Shown here in pieces: positions 8,040 to 12,904 of a stretch of 54,173 nt of DNA. A program made the position numbers and the translations under genes. The first letter of the stretch is position 1. Each line of letters starts with the position of its first letter. The DNA comes from a virus: IMG/VR virus record IMGVR_UViG_3300013101_000011, positions 1 through 54,173 of that record. One strand, given 5' to 3'. The notes below the pieces were generated by a model, which was not told the origin of the DNA, made no database searches, and was given only the letters and a program-made list of their open reading frames with translations.

Positions 8040-8070
8040 ACACAAGGGGCCCGCAAGCCCCCTGCGACTA
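8040..8070 (-). terminator. Possible terminator hairpin
   Basis: The minus strand reads AGGGGGCTTGCGGGCCCCTTG just after the gene at 8075. It is a GC-rich hairpin without a good U-run, so it may act as a weak terminator or an RNA-stabilising hairpin. Confidence 0.35.
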
Positions 8071-8074
8071 AGGC

Positions 8075-8635
8075 TTATTTAACTTGATTCAAAGCGTTAT
8101 TTGAGATCTTGGAGTAGAAGTTGATCAAGTATGTCTTAACCAATTGCACTACCATGTCGTAAATATCGCCCAGGACATTTTCAATGACACTAAACGGCCA
8201 AATCAAAATCCATTGTACAAGACGCGTAATGTTTTCGCCGGGATCAACTCGATCCTTCAGTCTGTCGAAATCCCTCGCCATTTCGCGTTCCATACGCTCA
8301 CGTTCGCCGGGGTCGGTGAAGTTGTTTTGCGCATACACCAATGTCTTTTGTTCGTTGTGTTCTTCAACCAGGTCTGCGCAGAAACGCTTCCAACGATAAA
8401 ACGACCAGCAAATGCCAATTGGAATCCATGCCGCCATACTGATCAGTAAGGTCATCAGATCGATCGTAAATACATTGTAGGTGATAAAGGCTAATACGAA
8501 TAACCAGGCAATTGCCCATGCTTCGCTTTCTTCGTGAACTAGCCATAATACGAATAAGGCTACAATGCCCATTCCCCAAAAACTAAAAAACACGGCAAGG
8601 CCCATGAGCCAGCCAGCTTCAAAAAATGCCATCAT
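8075..8635 (-). CDS. Integral membrane protein
   Basis: 186 residues from ATG at 8635 (ribosome site AGAGGA). Three to four hydrophobic segments in the first half (about residues 8-32, 38-60, 62-80), then a long charged helical region (residues 85-140), then an amphipathic C-terminus. No family recognised. A long helical cytoplasmic domain suggests a membrane-bound scaffold. Confidence 0.6.
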   Translation of the reverse strand: MMAFFEAGWLMGLAVFFSFWGMGIVALFVLWLVHEESEAWAIAWLFVLAFITYNVFTIDLMTLLISMAAWIPIGICWSFYRWKRFCADLVEEHNEQKTLVYAQNNFTDPGERERMEREMARDFDRLKDRVDPGENITRLVQWILIWPFSVIENVLGDIYDMVVQLVKTYLINFYSKISNNALNQVK

Positions 8636-8707
8636 CGTTCTGTCCTCTATTAAGTAATGTGAATATGTATTGTAACATAGTGCCTGGGCCGGCACTACGT
8701 TTTTGGT

Positions 8708-8784
8708 TGGAGCCCTCGAGGAGATTTGAACTCCTACTTGGTCGGTTAGGAACCGACCGCACTATCCATTTATGCTACAAGGGC
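8708..8784 (-). tRNA. tRNA-Arg (anticodon CCT)
   Basis: 77 nt with a full cloverleaf. Acceptor GCCCTTG pairs with CGAGGGC, discriminator U, CCA encoded. The anticodon loop TTCCTAA is closed by GTCGG/CCGAC and gives CCU, reading AGG. Last tRNA of cluster 1. Like the others in this cluster, it reads a codon beginning with A. Confidence 0.9.
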
Positions 8785-8792
8785 ATTTTGTT

Positions 8793-8867
8793 TGGAGCTC
8801 TCTGTGAGAATTGAACTCACGTCACATCCTTACCAAGGACGTATAATTGCCATTATACTAAGAGAGC
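8793..8867 (-). tRNA. tRNA-Thr (anticodon GGT)
   Basis: 75 nt. Acceptor GCTCTCT/AGAGAGC, discriminator U, CCA encoded. Anticodon loop TTGGTAA between CGTCC and GGATG gives GGU, reading ACC/ACU. Confidence 0.9.
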
Positions 8868-8868
8868 G

Positions 8869-9240
8869 TTATTTAAATCCGTATTCTTGTTTGGTGTTGA
8901 TTAAAACTTGATGGCCGATCCTGCTCACTAACCATAATGTTTGCAGATCGTGTTCTTGCAAGGAAACTGTGTTCCCCATTGACAGCTTCATTCCGCCTGG
9001 GTAATATTTTCTGTCGTAGTGACTTTCTTGGCCGATCTTTCCATAAAGCGTTCCGCCACGGACATCTTTTGTTAGTTCGATAACTATTCGTTTTAGCCTA
9101 GGCTTAATAACTATATCGCCATGCCAGGGATTGTTTATTTCCTCGGGAGTCATTTTAAGGATAGCAATCAATATGTCTTGTTCGAGAACTTGATCCTCGA
9201 ATTCATGTATTTTGCCATCTTCCCATTTAATAATTGACAT
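8869..9240 (-). CDS. Hypothetical late protein (leaderless)
   Basis: 123 residues, with acidic and hydrophobic stretches. The late promoter GATAAATA (9246-9253) ends 5 nt before the A of the ATG, so transcription should begin at the start codon. It lies inside the tRNA cluster with only one nucleotide to tRNA-Thr. No family recognised. Confidence 0.65.
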   Translation of the reverse strand: MSIIKWEDGKIHEFEDQVLEQDILIAILKMTPEEINNPWHGDIVIKPRLKRIVIELTKDVRGGTLYGKIGQESHYDRKYYPGGMKLSMGNTVSLQEHDLQTLWLVSRIGHQVLINTKQEYGFK

Positions 9241-9445
9241 ACAAGTATTTATCTTTCATAATTGGTACCACTGCCTTTAAAGCTGCCAATTGTTCTCGTT
9301 GTTTCTTCCTACGATTCCGTTTACTTTTTATGTTTCGTCCTTTCCATGTAGGTGTAATACTATGACAATTAGGGCAGAGAATTCTTAAATTTTCTCGGCG
9401 ATGATCTTCATAATCGAACCTCGTCGTTGTTATGATATTTATCAA
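9227..9445 (-). pseudogene. Truncated HNH endonuclease remnant
   Basis: The residues H..ENLRILCPNCHSITPTW.GRN are the C-terminal half of an HNH homing endonuclease motif, followed by a basic tail (KSKRNRRKKQREQ). The N-terminal half, with the first His and the first zinc cysteines, is missing: upstream lies tRNA sequence. A late promoter (9436-9443) sits where the start should be. Probably a decayed mobile endonuclease beside tRNA genes. Confidence 0.6.
9246..9253 (-). promoter_or_regulatory. T4-type late promoter, leaderless spacing
   Basis: GATAAATA whose last A (9246) is 6 nt before the A of ATG (9240). With T4-like geometry the +1 would be the A of the start codon. Confidence 0.65.
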
Positions 9446-9470
9446 GGTTCGAATAGAGGATGATTTTAAT

Positions 9471-9561
9471 TGGTACTAGGCGGAGGAATCGAACCTGCAC
9501 CAGGGGGTTATCTGCCCAATCCGTCTATAAAACGGCCCACTCGCCACGAGTTACGCCTAGC
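9471..9561 (-). tRNA. Class II tRNA with apparent anticodon TAT
   Basis: 91 nt. Acceptor GCTAGGC/GCCTAGT, discriminator A, CCA encoded, and a long variable arm (GGG..CCC). The anticodon stem CCGT/ACGG closes a 7-nt loop TTTATAG, giving UAU (Ile AUA) with U33 in place. The T stem has one C-C mismatch. A long variable arm is normally limited to Leu, Ser and bacterial Tyr tRNAs, so this anticodon is unexpected and the identity is uncertain. Confidence 0.6.
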
Positions 9562-9571
9562 ATTATTATTG

Positions 9572-9668
9572 AGCCCTCCGGGGGTATCGAACCCTCTAGA
9601 ATATTCCTTCTCCCAATTCAACTATGCCGGCTGTTGAACGTGGCGCATTACCTTTATGCTAGAAGGGC
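9572..9668 (-). tRNA. Atypical tRNA-like gene, 97 nt, no CCA
   Basis: Acceptor GCCCTTC/GGAGGGC, a D arm GCAT/ATGC with GG in the loop, and a standard T arm (GAGGGTTCGATACCCCC). The middle does not fold as a normal anticodon arm: TTCAAC/GTTGAA makes a 6-bp hairpin with a 10-nt loop, followed by another imperfect palindrome. CCA is not encoded (TCAA). Either a decayed tRNA or a specialised tRNA-like RNA. Confidence 0.5.
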
Positions 9669-9675
9669 ATTAATT

Positions 9676-9751
9676 TGGTGGGCCCCCGGAGACTTGAACT
9701 CCGCCCTAGCGATTATGAGTCGCTTGCTCTCGCCCGGTGAGCTATGGGCCC
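9676..9751 (-). tRNA. tRNA-Ile2 (anticodon CAT, predicted lysidine)
   Basis: 76 nt. The anticodon arm AGCGACTCATAATCGCT and the 3' half are close to E. coli ileX, whose CAU is modified to lysidine-AU by TilS so that it reads AUA. Acceptor GGGCCC/GGGCCC has one mismatch at pair 7. CCA encoded. An elongator Met tRNA is the alternative. Confidence 0.75.
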
Positions 9752-9823
9752 AAATATAACAGGATAGAATTTTATTTGATTAAAAGTCAAGTTGGTTTTG
9801 AGTTGCTGTTACTATCCTAAAAC

Positions 9824-9898
9824 TGGTAGTGACGGTTGGAATTGAACCAACGACATGCTCCTTATGAAGGAGGGGCTTAACCATTCAGCTTCGTCACC
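9824..9898 (-). tRNA. tRNA-Met (anticodon CAT)
   Basis: 75 nt. Acceptor GGTGACG/CGTCACT, T arm GTTGGTTCAATTCCAAC, CCA encoded. Anticodon loop TTCATAA with stem CTCC/GGAG. No initiator hallmarks (no C1-A72 mismatch), so elongator Met is the likely identity. Confidence 0.8.
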
Positions 9899-9936
9899 AT
9901 AATTCTGGCTCGTTTTTATAGAGGTGAACACTCCTC

Positions 9937-10100
9937 CTATTTCTTGCCATCGTCGTATAACTTTTTAATAGCTAGCCACGATGTTAAATCTCTCCTTGTC
10001 GTTTTAATAACAATTGGGTTTTTAGCAGTTTTTAAGATCTCTCTATACAGTTTGATCTTTGAAACTATCTCATAATAATCTACACTAATTGCTCATTCAT
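9937..10100 (-). pseudogene. Small frameshifted gene
   Basis: ATG at 10100 follows a strong AAAGGAG site and reads MNEQLV then a stop. One frame over, the sequence runs on without a break as DYYEIVSKIKLYREILKTAK...DDGKK to a TAG at 9937. The join suggests a single indel in a protein of about 53 residues. It could be a real decay, programmed frameshifting, or a sequencing error. It lies directly after the twin structured RNAs. Confidence 0.5.
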
Positions 10101-10120
10101 AATACACTCTCCTTTAAAAA

Positions 10121-10274
10121 TTGTATTCGTGCGCGGCCCGGGTCACAACCCCCGGTCTGTCTCTCAGTTAATGTTGGTGGCCACCAACATAAATCGATGC
10201 TAGGTGTACAGTGTCGTCAACCGTGTACTAAGGTCAGTTCATACCGTTATCTCAGCTTGCCGCGCCGAATACAA
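10121..10274 (-). ncRNA. Structured RNA, copy A of a tandem pair
   Basis: 154 nt closed by a two-part helix: TTGTATTCG and GCGCGGC on the plus strand pair with CGAATACAA and GCCGCGC, with one bulged base between the parts. Inside are a hairpin CCGGG-TCACAACC-CCCGG (10138-10155) and a 20-nt perfect palindrome (10171-10190). The next copy keeps the same plan with compensatory changes. The strand is taken as minus because all neighbours are. Not recognised as a known family. Confidence 0.75.
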
Positions 10275-10284
10275 TCTTATAAAA

Positions 10285-10436
10285 TTGTATTGATCCTGCG
10301 CCTCAGTCACAACCCTGAGATCTCGCAGTCTATGTCGGCGGCCGCCGACATAAGTGGTAGCTATGTGCGTGGAATGATCATTAACGGCCTTTTCAACAAT
10401 CAGCGCCACTTTCTCAGCTTACGCAGGTCAATACAA
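10285..10436 (-). ncRNA. Structured RNA, copy B of a tandem pair
   Basis: 152 nt. The closing helix is TTGTATTGA and CCTGCG with CGCAGG and TCAATACAA, with the same single bulged base as copy A. It has a hairpin CTCAG-TCACAACC-CTGAG (10302-10319) with the identical loop, a 22-nt palindrome with GGCC centre (10331-10352), an extra helix AAGTGG/CCACTT and the conserved CTCAGCTT. Stem sequences differ from copy A but base pairing is kept, which is strong evidence for a functional RNA fold. Confidence 0.75.
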
Positions 10437-10438
10437 TC

Positions 10439-10600
10439 TTAATAACTTATTCTACAAAATTCACTTTCGTTTACTTGTTGCCAATATACTGTTCCTACTT
10501 CCGCATTTATCATATAAACCGTGCTGTCTATTTGAGTAACAATGTCTCCTAATAGACTGATAAAATACATGAATTGATCTACTGTTATACATTCAATCAT
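10439..10600 (-). CDS. Small hypothetical protein
   Basis: 53 residues from ATG at 10600 with a good AGAGGAAAAGG site. Acidic, with a hydrophobic helix near the N-terminus (FMYFISLLGDIV). Sits between the tRNA at 10619 and the twin RNAs. No family recognised. Confidence 0.5.
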   Translation of the reverse strand: MIECITVDQFMYFISLLGDIVTQIDSTVYMINAEVGTVYWQQVNESEFCRISY

Positions 10601-10618
10601 TTCCTTTTCCTCTAAATT

Positions 10619-10706
10619 TGGAGCCAACGGTCAGATTCGAACTGACGATGCCCTTTCGGATGAGGCTTACAAAGCCCCTGCATTCGACCGCTAATGCTAC
10701 GTTGGC
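10619..10706 (-). tRNA. Class II-like tRNA with anticodon TGT
   Basis: 88 nt. Acceptor GCCAACG/CGTTGGC, discriminator U, CCA encoded, D stem GCAT/ATGC, T arm GTCAGTTCGAATCTGAC. The anticodon stem GGGGC/GCCTC closes the loop TTTGTAA, giving UGU (Thr, ACA). The extra arm is about 15 nt with a GAAA-capped mini-hairpin, longer than in a normal Thr tRNA. A regular tRNA-Thr(TGT) also exists at 10941. Confidence 0.7.
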
Positions 10707-10710
10707 AAAA

Positions 10711-10856
10711 TTTATAGTGGCCTATTCTTCCTAGTCAATCCGTTTAAATATCTCTCCGCGATTCTCACCACCTGTATACGGGCCTGAGCTGGCACTTTGA
10801 GACCGACCTACGAGCTTTTGGTCATCCGCCGTGATCATCTTTCGATGCACTATAAA
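10711..10856 (-). ncRNA. Structured RNA between tRNA genes
   Basis: 146 nt bounded by a perfect 9-bp inverted repeat TTTATAGTG/CACTATAAA. On the minus strand a CATC-GAAA-GATG hairpin with a GNRA tetraloop follows the closing helix, then a GACC/GGTC helix and a CTCA..TGAG hairpin around the loop CGTATACA. No reading frame of note and no known family recognised. Confidence 0.55.
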
Positions 10857-10858
10857 AT

Positions 10859-10934
10859 TGGCATCCCTAGAGAGATTCGAACTCCCATCTTTCGGCTTAG
10901 AAGGCCTAATGTTATCCAGTTGACTTATAGGGAC
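10859..10934 (-). tRNA. tRNA-Arg (anticodon TCT)
   Basis: 76 nt. Acceptor GTCCCTA/TAGGGAT, discriminator G, CCA encoded. Loop CTTCTAA gives UCU, reading AGA. Confidence 0.9.
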
Positions 10935-10940
10935 ATAATT

Positions 10941-11016
10941 TGGTGCCGCAAGGAAGAGTCGAACTCCCGACCTGATGCTTACAAGGCAACTGCTCTACCA
11001 ACTGAGCTATTGCGGC
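10941..11016 (-). tRNA. tRNA-Thr (anticodon TGT)
   Basis: 76 nt with a textbook D arm (AGCTCAGTTGGTAGAGC). Acceptor GCCGCAA/TTGCGGC, discriminator A, CCA encoded. Loop CTTGTAA gives UGU, reading ACA. Confidence 0.92.
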
Positions 11017-11017
11017 G

Positions 11018-11239
11018 TTATTCTATTATGACAGTTATGACTCCCGAGTTGCCCAATTTAATATTTGGATTCAGACTGTAGTCATATAGCAGTTGAATTA
11101 ATTCGTCTCGGATTACTCCGTGTCCAACGATAAATTCAGCTGTCTCTGTCTTTCCTGCTGTACGCACATCGCCTATAATTACTTCGGTTTGTCGTAAAGC
11201 ATCTTCTAGTTTGTTTCCATGGAAGTCGCGCTTTATCAT
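11018..11239 (-). CDS. Smr-domain-like protein (leaderless)
   Basis: 73 residues from ATG at 11239. The pattern RDFHGNKLEDAL, a central helix, then FIVGHGVIRDEL and a C-terminal GNSGVITVII strand follows the Smr fold (D-x-HG ... GxG ... GG-x-G). Smr domains bind or cut nucleic acid and some act on ribosome-bound mRNA. The late promoter TATAAATA (11245-11252) ends 5 nt before the start, so no leader is expected. Embedded in the tRNA cluster. Confidence 0.6.
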   Translation of the reverse strand: MIKRDFHGNKLEDALRQTEVIIGDVRTAGKTETAEFIVGHGVIRDELIQLLYDYSLNPNIKLGNSGVITVIIE

Positions 11240-11244
11240 ACTTC

Positions 11245-11252
11245 TATTTATA
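11245..11252 (-). promoter_or_regulatory. T4-type late promoter, leaderless spacing
   Basis: Perfect TATAAATA on the minus strand. Its last A is 6 nt before the A of the ATG at 11239. Confidence 0.7.
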
Positions 11253-11264
11253 CTCACTAATGTT

Positions 11265-11341
11265 TGGCTCCATTCAAAGGACTCGAACCTTTCGCGTGGT
11301 GATTAACAGTCACCCCCCATCACCAGGATGGGCCGAATGGA
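11265..11341 (-). tRNA. tRNA-Asn (anticodon GTT)
   Basis: 77 nt. Acceptor TCCATTC/GAATGGA, discriminator G, CCA encoded. Anticodon stem GGTGA/TCACC around CTGTTAA gives GUU, reading AAC/AAU. Confidence 0.92.
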
Positions 11342-11540
11342 ATAAATTTGGTAGCTGCAATTCGGGATTCCAATTACGGTTAGGCAACCGACTAGCGGCG
11401 CTTTATAACCCTCGTATACTTTCCCCTAGCAACTTTCCAGGGTACGTATTATAAGCCGGTATTTGTTAGACGCTCATCAACGTCACCTTCTGTCTTCCCA
11501 AACAGTTAGGGAGGTTTCCCGGACCTCGGGAAATGTATTT
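11342..11540 (-). other. Non-coding spacer with stable hairpins
   Basis: No convincing ORF. The minus strand holds TTTCCCG-AGGTC-CGGGAAA (7 bp, near 11515-11533), a weaker TCCC/GGGA hairpin beside it, and CGGTT-GCCT-AACCG near 11379-11392, followed by TACCA. It may be another structured RNA or a decayed tRNA gene, but no complete cloverleaf is visible. Confidence 0.35.
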
Positions 11541-11626
11541 TGGCTCCAGCGGTAGGGATCGAACCTACGCTCCCGGGGGAGTCTGCGCATTAACAGTGCG
11601 AAACATTACCTCTCTGCCACACTGGA
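11541..11626 (-). tRNA. Class II tRNA with anticodon GTT (Asn codon)
   Basis: 86 nt. Acceptor TCCAGTG/CGCTGGA, G73, CCA encoded, T arm GTAGGTTCGATCCCTAC. Anticodon arm CGCA-CTGTTAA-TGCG gives GUU. The variable arm is long and paired (CTCC..GGAG), and the body resembles serine tRNA, including G73. SerRS reads the long arm rather than the anticodon, so the charged amino acid is uncertain (Asn or Ser). Confidence 0.8.
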
Positions 11627-11683
11627 CCAAAATACACTTACATCTAATTTTATGACCTTGCCTATTTCTCCCTACAAATGTTA

Positions 11684-11749
11684 CACAGGTCCTGCGACTC
11701 GAACGCTAAGGGCAGTAAACGACCACCCTGTCCACCTTGGAAAACCCGC
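11684..11749 (-). tRNA. Short tRNA-like sequence, no CCA
   Basis: 66 nt. Acceptor GCGGGTT can pair with GACCTGT (several G-U), the D arm is reduced to 2-3 bp, a 7-bp anticodon stem AGGGTGG/CTGCCCT closes the loop TCGTTTA, and the T arm has only 3 bp (GCG-TTCGAGT-CGC reading). CCA is absent. Probably a decayed or minimal tRNA. Anticodon would be GUU if real. Confidence 0.4.
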
Positions 11750-11819
11750 ATCATAAAAATTAAATTTGGCGTCCCCGTTTATTTTTGTAGGGCAGGAACA
11801 AATACTCCCTAAATGGTTT

Positions 11820-11863
11820 TGGTATATGGGTAACAGAGGTGATCAACCTTAGCTTACATATAC
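11820..11863 (-). other. Long imperfect RNA hairpin
   Basis: Minus strand GGTATATGTAA ... TTACCCATATACC encloses AGGT-TGATC-ACCT. The 8-bp outer helix is perfect. It lies between tRNA-like sequences, with no ORF around it, so it may be a processing site or small RNA. Confidence 0.4.
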
Positions 11864-11894
11864 CGTTCGTCGCGACACTGTCCATCACAGTATT

Positions 11895-12007
11895 AAATCA
11901 TCTTATTAACTACACTTTCCGGAATTGAACCGGCTTCTGCAGGTGCCCCACTTATCGTTCACGTCCTGGTAGCTACAACAGGATCAATGCAGTTAATAAG
12001 ATGATTT
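11895..12007 (-). ncRNA. tRNA-like RNA with a 24-bp extended acceptor helix
   Basis: A perfect 17-bp inverted repeat (11895-11911 with 11991-12007) runs on into a 7-bp acceptor-like helix ACTGCAT/GTGTAGT. A T arm CCGG-TTCAATT-CCGG sits where it would in a tRNA, and TCCTG/CAGGA could be a D-like hairpin. There is no normal anticodon arm and no CCA. The 5' arm overlaps the last codons of the small gene at 11993. The fold recalls bacterial Y RNAs, which pair a long stem with a tRNA mimic, but this is only a resemblance. Confidence 0.5.
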
Positions 12008-12124
12008 AGCCTTCTTGTCGTGTTTCCACTTACTCTTACCCTTACGGGAATAGTCCTTTTTACGATCTCGCATCGTAACAGATTTGTTATACTTGCGAGC
12101 ATGTTTTGCTACTAAGTTATTCAT
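11993..12124 (-). CDS. Small, very basic protein
   Basis: 43 residues from ATG at 12124 with an excellent AAAAGGAG site. Very rich in Lys and Arg (KHARKYNKSV, RDRKKDYSRKGK, KHDKKAK), so it probably binds RNA or DNA. It is the only clear SD-led gene inside the tRNA cluster leader half. Its last codons form one arm of a long inverted repeat. No family recognised. Confidence 0.65.
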   Translation of the reverse strand: MNNLVAKHARKYNKSVTMRDRKKDYSRKGKSKWKHDKKAKSSY

Positions 12125-12129
12125 AACAT

Positions 12130-12321
12130 TTCTCCTTTTAAAAAATTGTGCCGATGTATAGAGCCTCCCGTTTAAGAGCTTGACGCCCGTTCCCGAAGGG
12201 TATTCGAATGTACCACGGCTCGTACCTCGTTCAATTATCGCGTGGTTTTATTAGATCGCCAACTGTGCGACCACTTCCCGTTTCCCCAATTGGGTAAGGC
12301 GCTTACCACGTGCGCAGGGAT
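12130..12321 (-). other. Non-coding, structured spacer inside tRNA cluster 1
   Basis: No ORF of note. On the minus strand: GCGC-ACGTGGTAA-GCGC, ACCACG/CGTGGT enclosing about 23 nt, and GAGCC/GGCTC enclosing CCCTTCGGGAACGGG. Pairing density suggests one or two more structured RNAs between the small basic gene and tRNA-Ile. Confidence 0.35.
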
Positions 12322-12397
12322 TGGTAGTTCCGGAAGGAATCTAACCCTCATTTCCCGGTAATCGGCCGGGCGTCTTAGACGTTAGACAGACGGAACT
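12322..12397 (-). tRNA. tRNA-Ile (anticodon GAT), variant T loop
   Basis: 76 nt. Acceptor AGTTCCG/CGGAACT perfect, CCA encoded. Anticodon stem CCCGG/CCGGG around CCGATTA gives GAU. The T loop is TTAGATT instead of TTCRANY, and position 33 is C, so it is unusual though fully paired. Confidence 0.75.
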
Positions 12398-12405
12398 ATA
12401 AAATT

Positions 12406-12479
12406 TGGTTGCTGATAGTGGAATCGAACCACTGTCGGTAAGTTATCAGCTTACTGCTCTACCATTGAGCTAATCGGCA
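12406..12479 (-). tRNA. tRNA-Ile (anticodon GAT)
   Basis: 74 nt with standard D and T arms. Acceptor TGCCGAT/ATCAGCA has one mismatch. CCA encoded. Anticodon arm GTAAG-CTGATAA-CTTAC gives GAU, reading AUC/AUU. First tRNA after the cluster 1 leader. Confidence 0.88.
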
Positions 12480-12481
12480 AT

Positions 12482-12533
12482 TGTGCTGGACTTGCTTTGG
12501 TCAGGATAGACCGTAGCCTTGTGTTGCCAGCAT
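12482..12533 (-). other. Stem-loop in the cluster 1 leader
   Basis: TGCTGG/CCAGCA (minus strand) encloses about 37 nt that includes GGTC-TATCCT-GACC. Lies between boxA and the first tRNA and may be an RNase III-type processing stem, as in rRNA leaders. Confidence 0.4.
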
Positions 12534-12555
12534 ACACCTTTTTCTACATAATCAA

Positions 12556-12589
12556 TTGTTAAAGAACGTTACACTTGTTTAGCAAGTGT
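12556..12589 (-). promoter_or_regulatory. rrn-like boxB/boxA antitermination element
   Basis: The minus strand shows a hairpin ACACTTG-CTAAA-CAAGTGT (boxB position) and then GTTCTTTAACAA, which differs at one position from the rRNA-operon boxA GCTCTTTAACAA that recruits NusB-S10. The order (boxB then boxA) is the one found in E. coli rrn leaders. It lies after the attenuator terminator and before the tRNAs, where it could let polymerase cross this long untranslated cluster without Rho termination. Confidence 0.65.
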
Positions 12590-12596
12590 GAGCCAT

Positions 12597-12631
12597 AAAA
12601 AAAGCCCGGGTTGCTTGCGCTTGCCGGGCTT
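12597..12631 (-). terminator. Rho-independent terminator (attenuator of tRNA cluster 1)
   Basis: Minus strand AGCCCGG-13 nt-CCCGGGCT followed by seven T. It lies between the 28-codon leader ORF and the tRNA genes. The 5' arm and loop can pair instead with 12666-12678 inside the leader ORF, which would prevent termination. Confidence 0.85.
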
Positions 12632-12653
12632 CTAGTATTTTATCTGTTAAGAC

Positions 12654-12740
12654 TTAAACTATCATACCCTCACGCGCACCAATAATATTTTTCATATTAT
12701 TAATTGTGGTCGTTCTTGTTATAATTGTTTCTGTGCTCAT
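12654..12740 (-). CDS. 28-codon leader peptide of tRNA cluster 1
   Basis: ATG at 12740, stop TAA at 12654. Codons 5-20 read TIITRTTTINNMKNII (Thr x5, Ile x5, Asn x3, Arg AGA, Met, Lys), almost exactly the amino acids whose tRNAs follow (Thr, Ile, Asn, Arg AGA/AGG, Met). The next codons, 21-25 (GGT GCG CGT GAG GGT), carry the bases that can pair with the terminator. Late promoter spacing predicts a leaderless mRNA. No ribosome site is well placed. Its length equals that of the leader at 32135-32221. Proposed role: transcription attenuation sensor, not a functional protein. Confidence 0.75.
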   Translation of the reverse strand: MSTETIITRTTTINNMKNIIGAREGMIV

Positions 12741-12745
12741 GTGTT

Positions 12746-12753
12746 TATTTATC
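12746..12753 (-). promoter_or_regulatory. T4-type late promoter of tRNA cluster 1
   Basis: GATAAATA, last A 6 nt before the A of the leader ATG (12740). The flanks resemble the cluster 2 copy: AACGAAAT then TTAA upstream, and GATAAATAAACA-ATG. Confidence 0.7.
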
Positions 12754-12792
12754 GCCTTTGTTAAATTTCGTTAAATTTCTTATCCTAAAACT

Positions 12793-12897
12793 TCGAGTGC
12801 CAGCTTATTCAAACGAGGACAATATATACCTCTTCGCTCTAATGCTATTTGTTCAGCTCGCAAATGATCGGTTCGCAATCAATAAGCTAGCACTCGA
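12793..12897 (-). ncRNA. Structured RNA upstream of the cluster 1 leader
   Basis: 105 nt closed by a 17-bp helix (12793-12809 with 12881-12897, one G-U pair). Inside is GAGG-10 nt-CCTC. It starts about 8 nt after the -10 box of a sigma-70-type promoter, so the transcript would begin with this fold. Confidence 0.5.
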
Positions 12898-12904
12898 TCT
12901 ATGT

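Noticed and set aside
10121-10436. GOLLD, ROOL or HEARO RNA
   Set aside because: Those RNAs are larger or differ in layout. No matching conserved blocks seen by eye, though a covariance search was not possible.
8708-12480. Integrated prophage attachment site at a tRNA gene
   Set aside because: No integrase and no direct repeat of a tRNA end found in the window.
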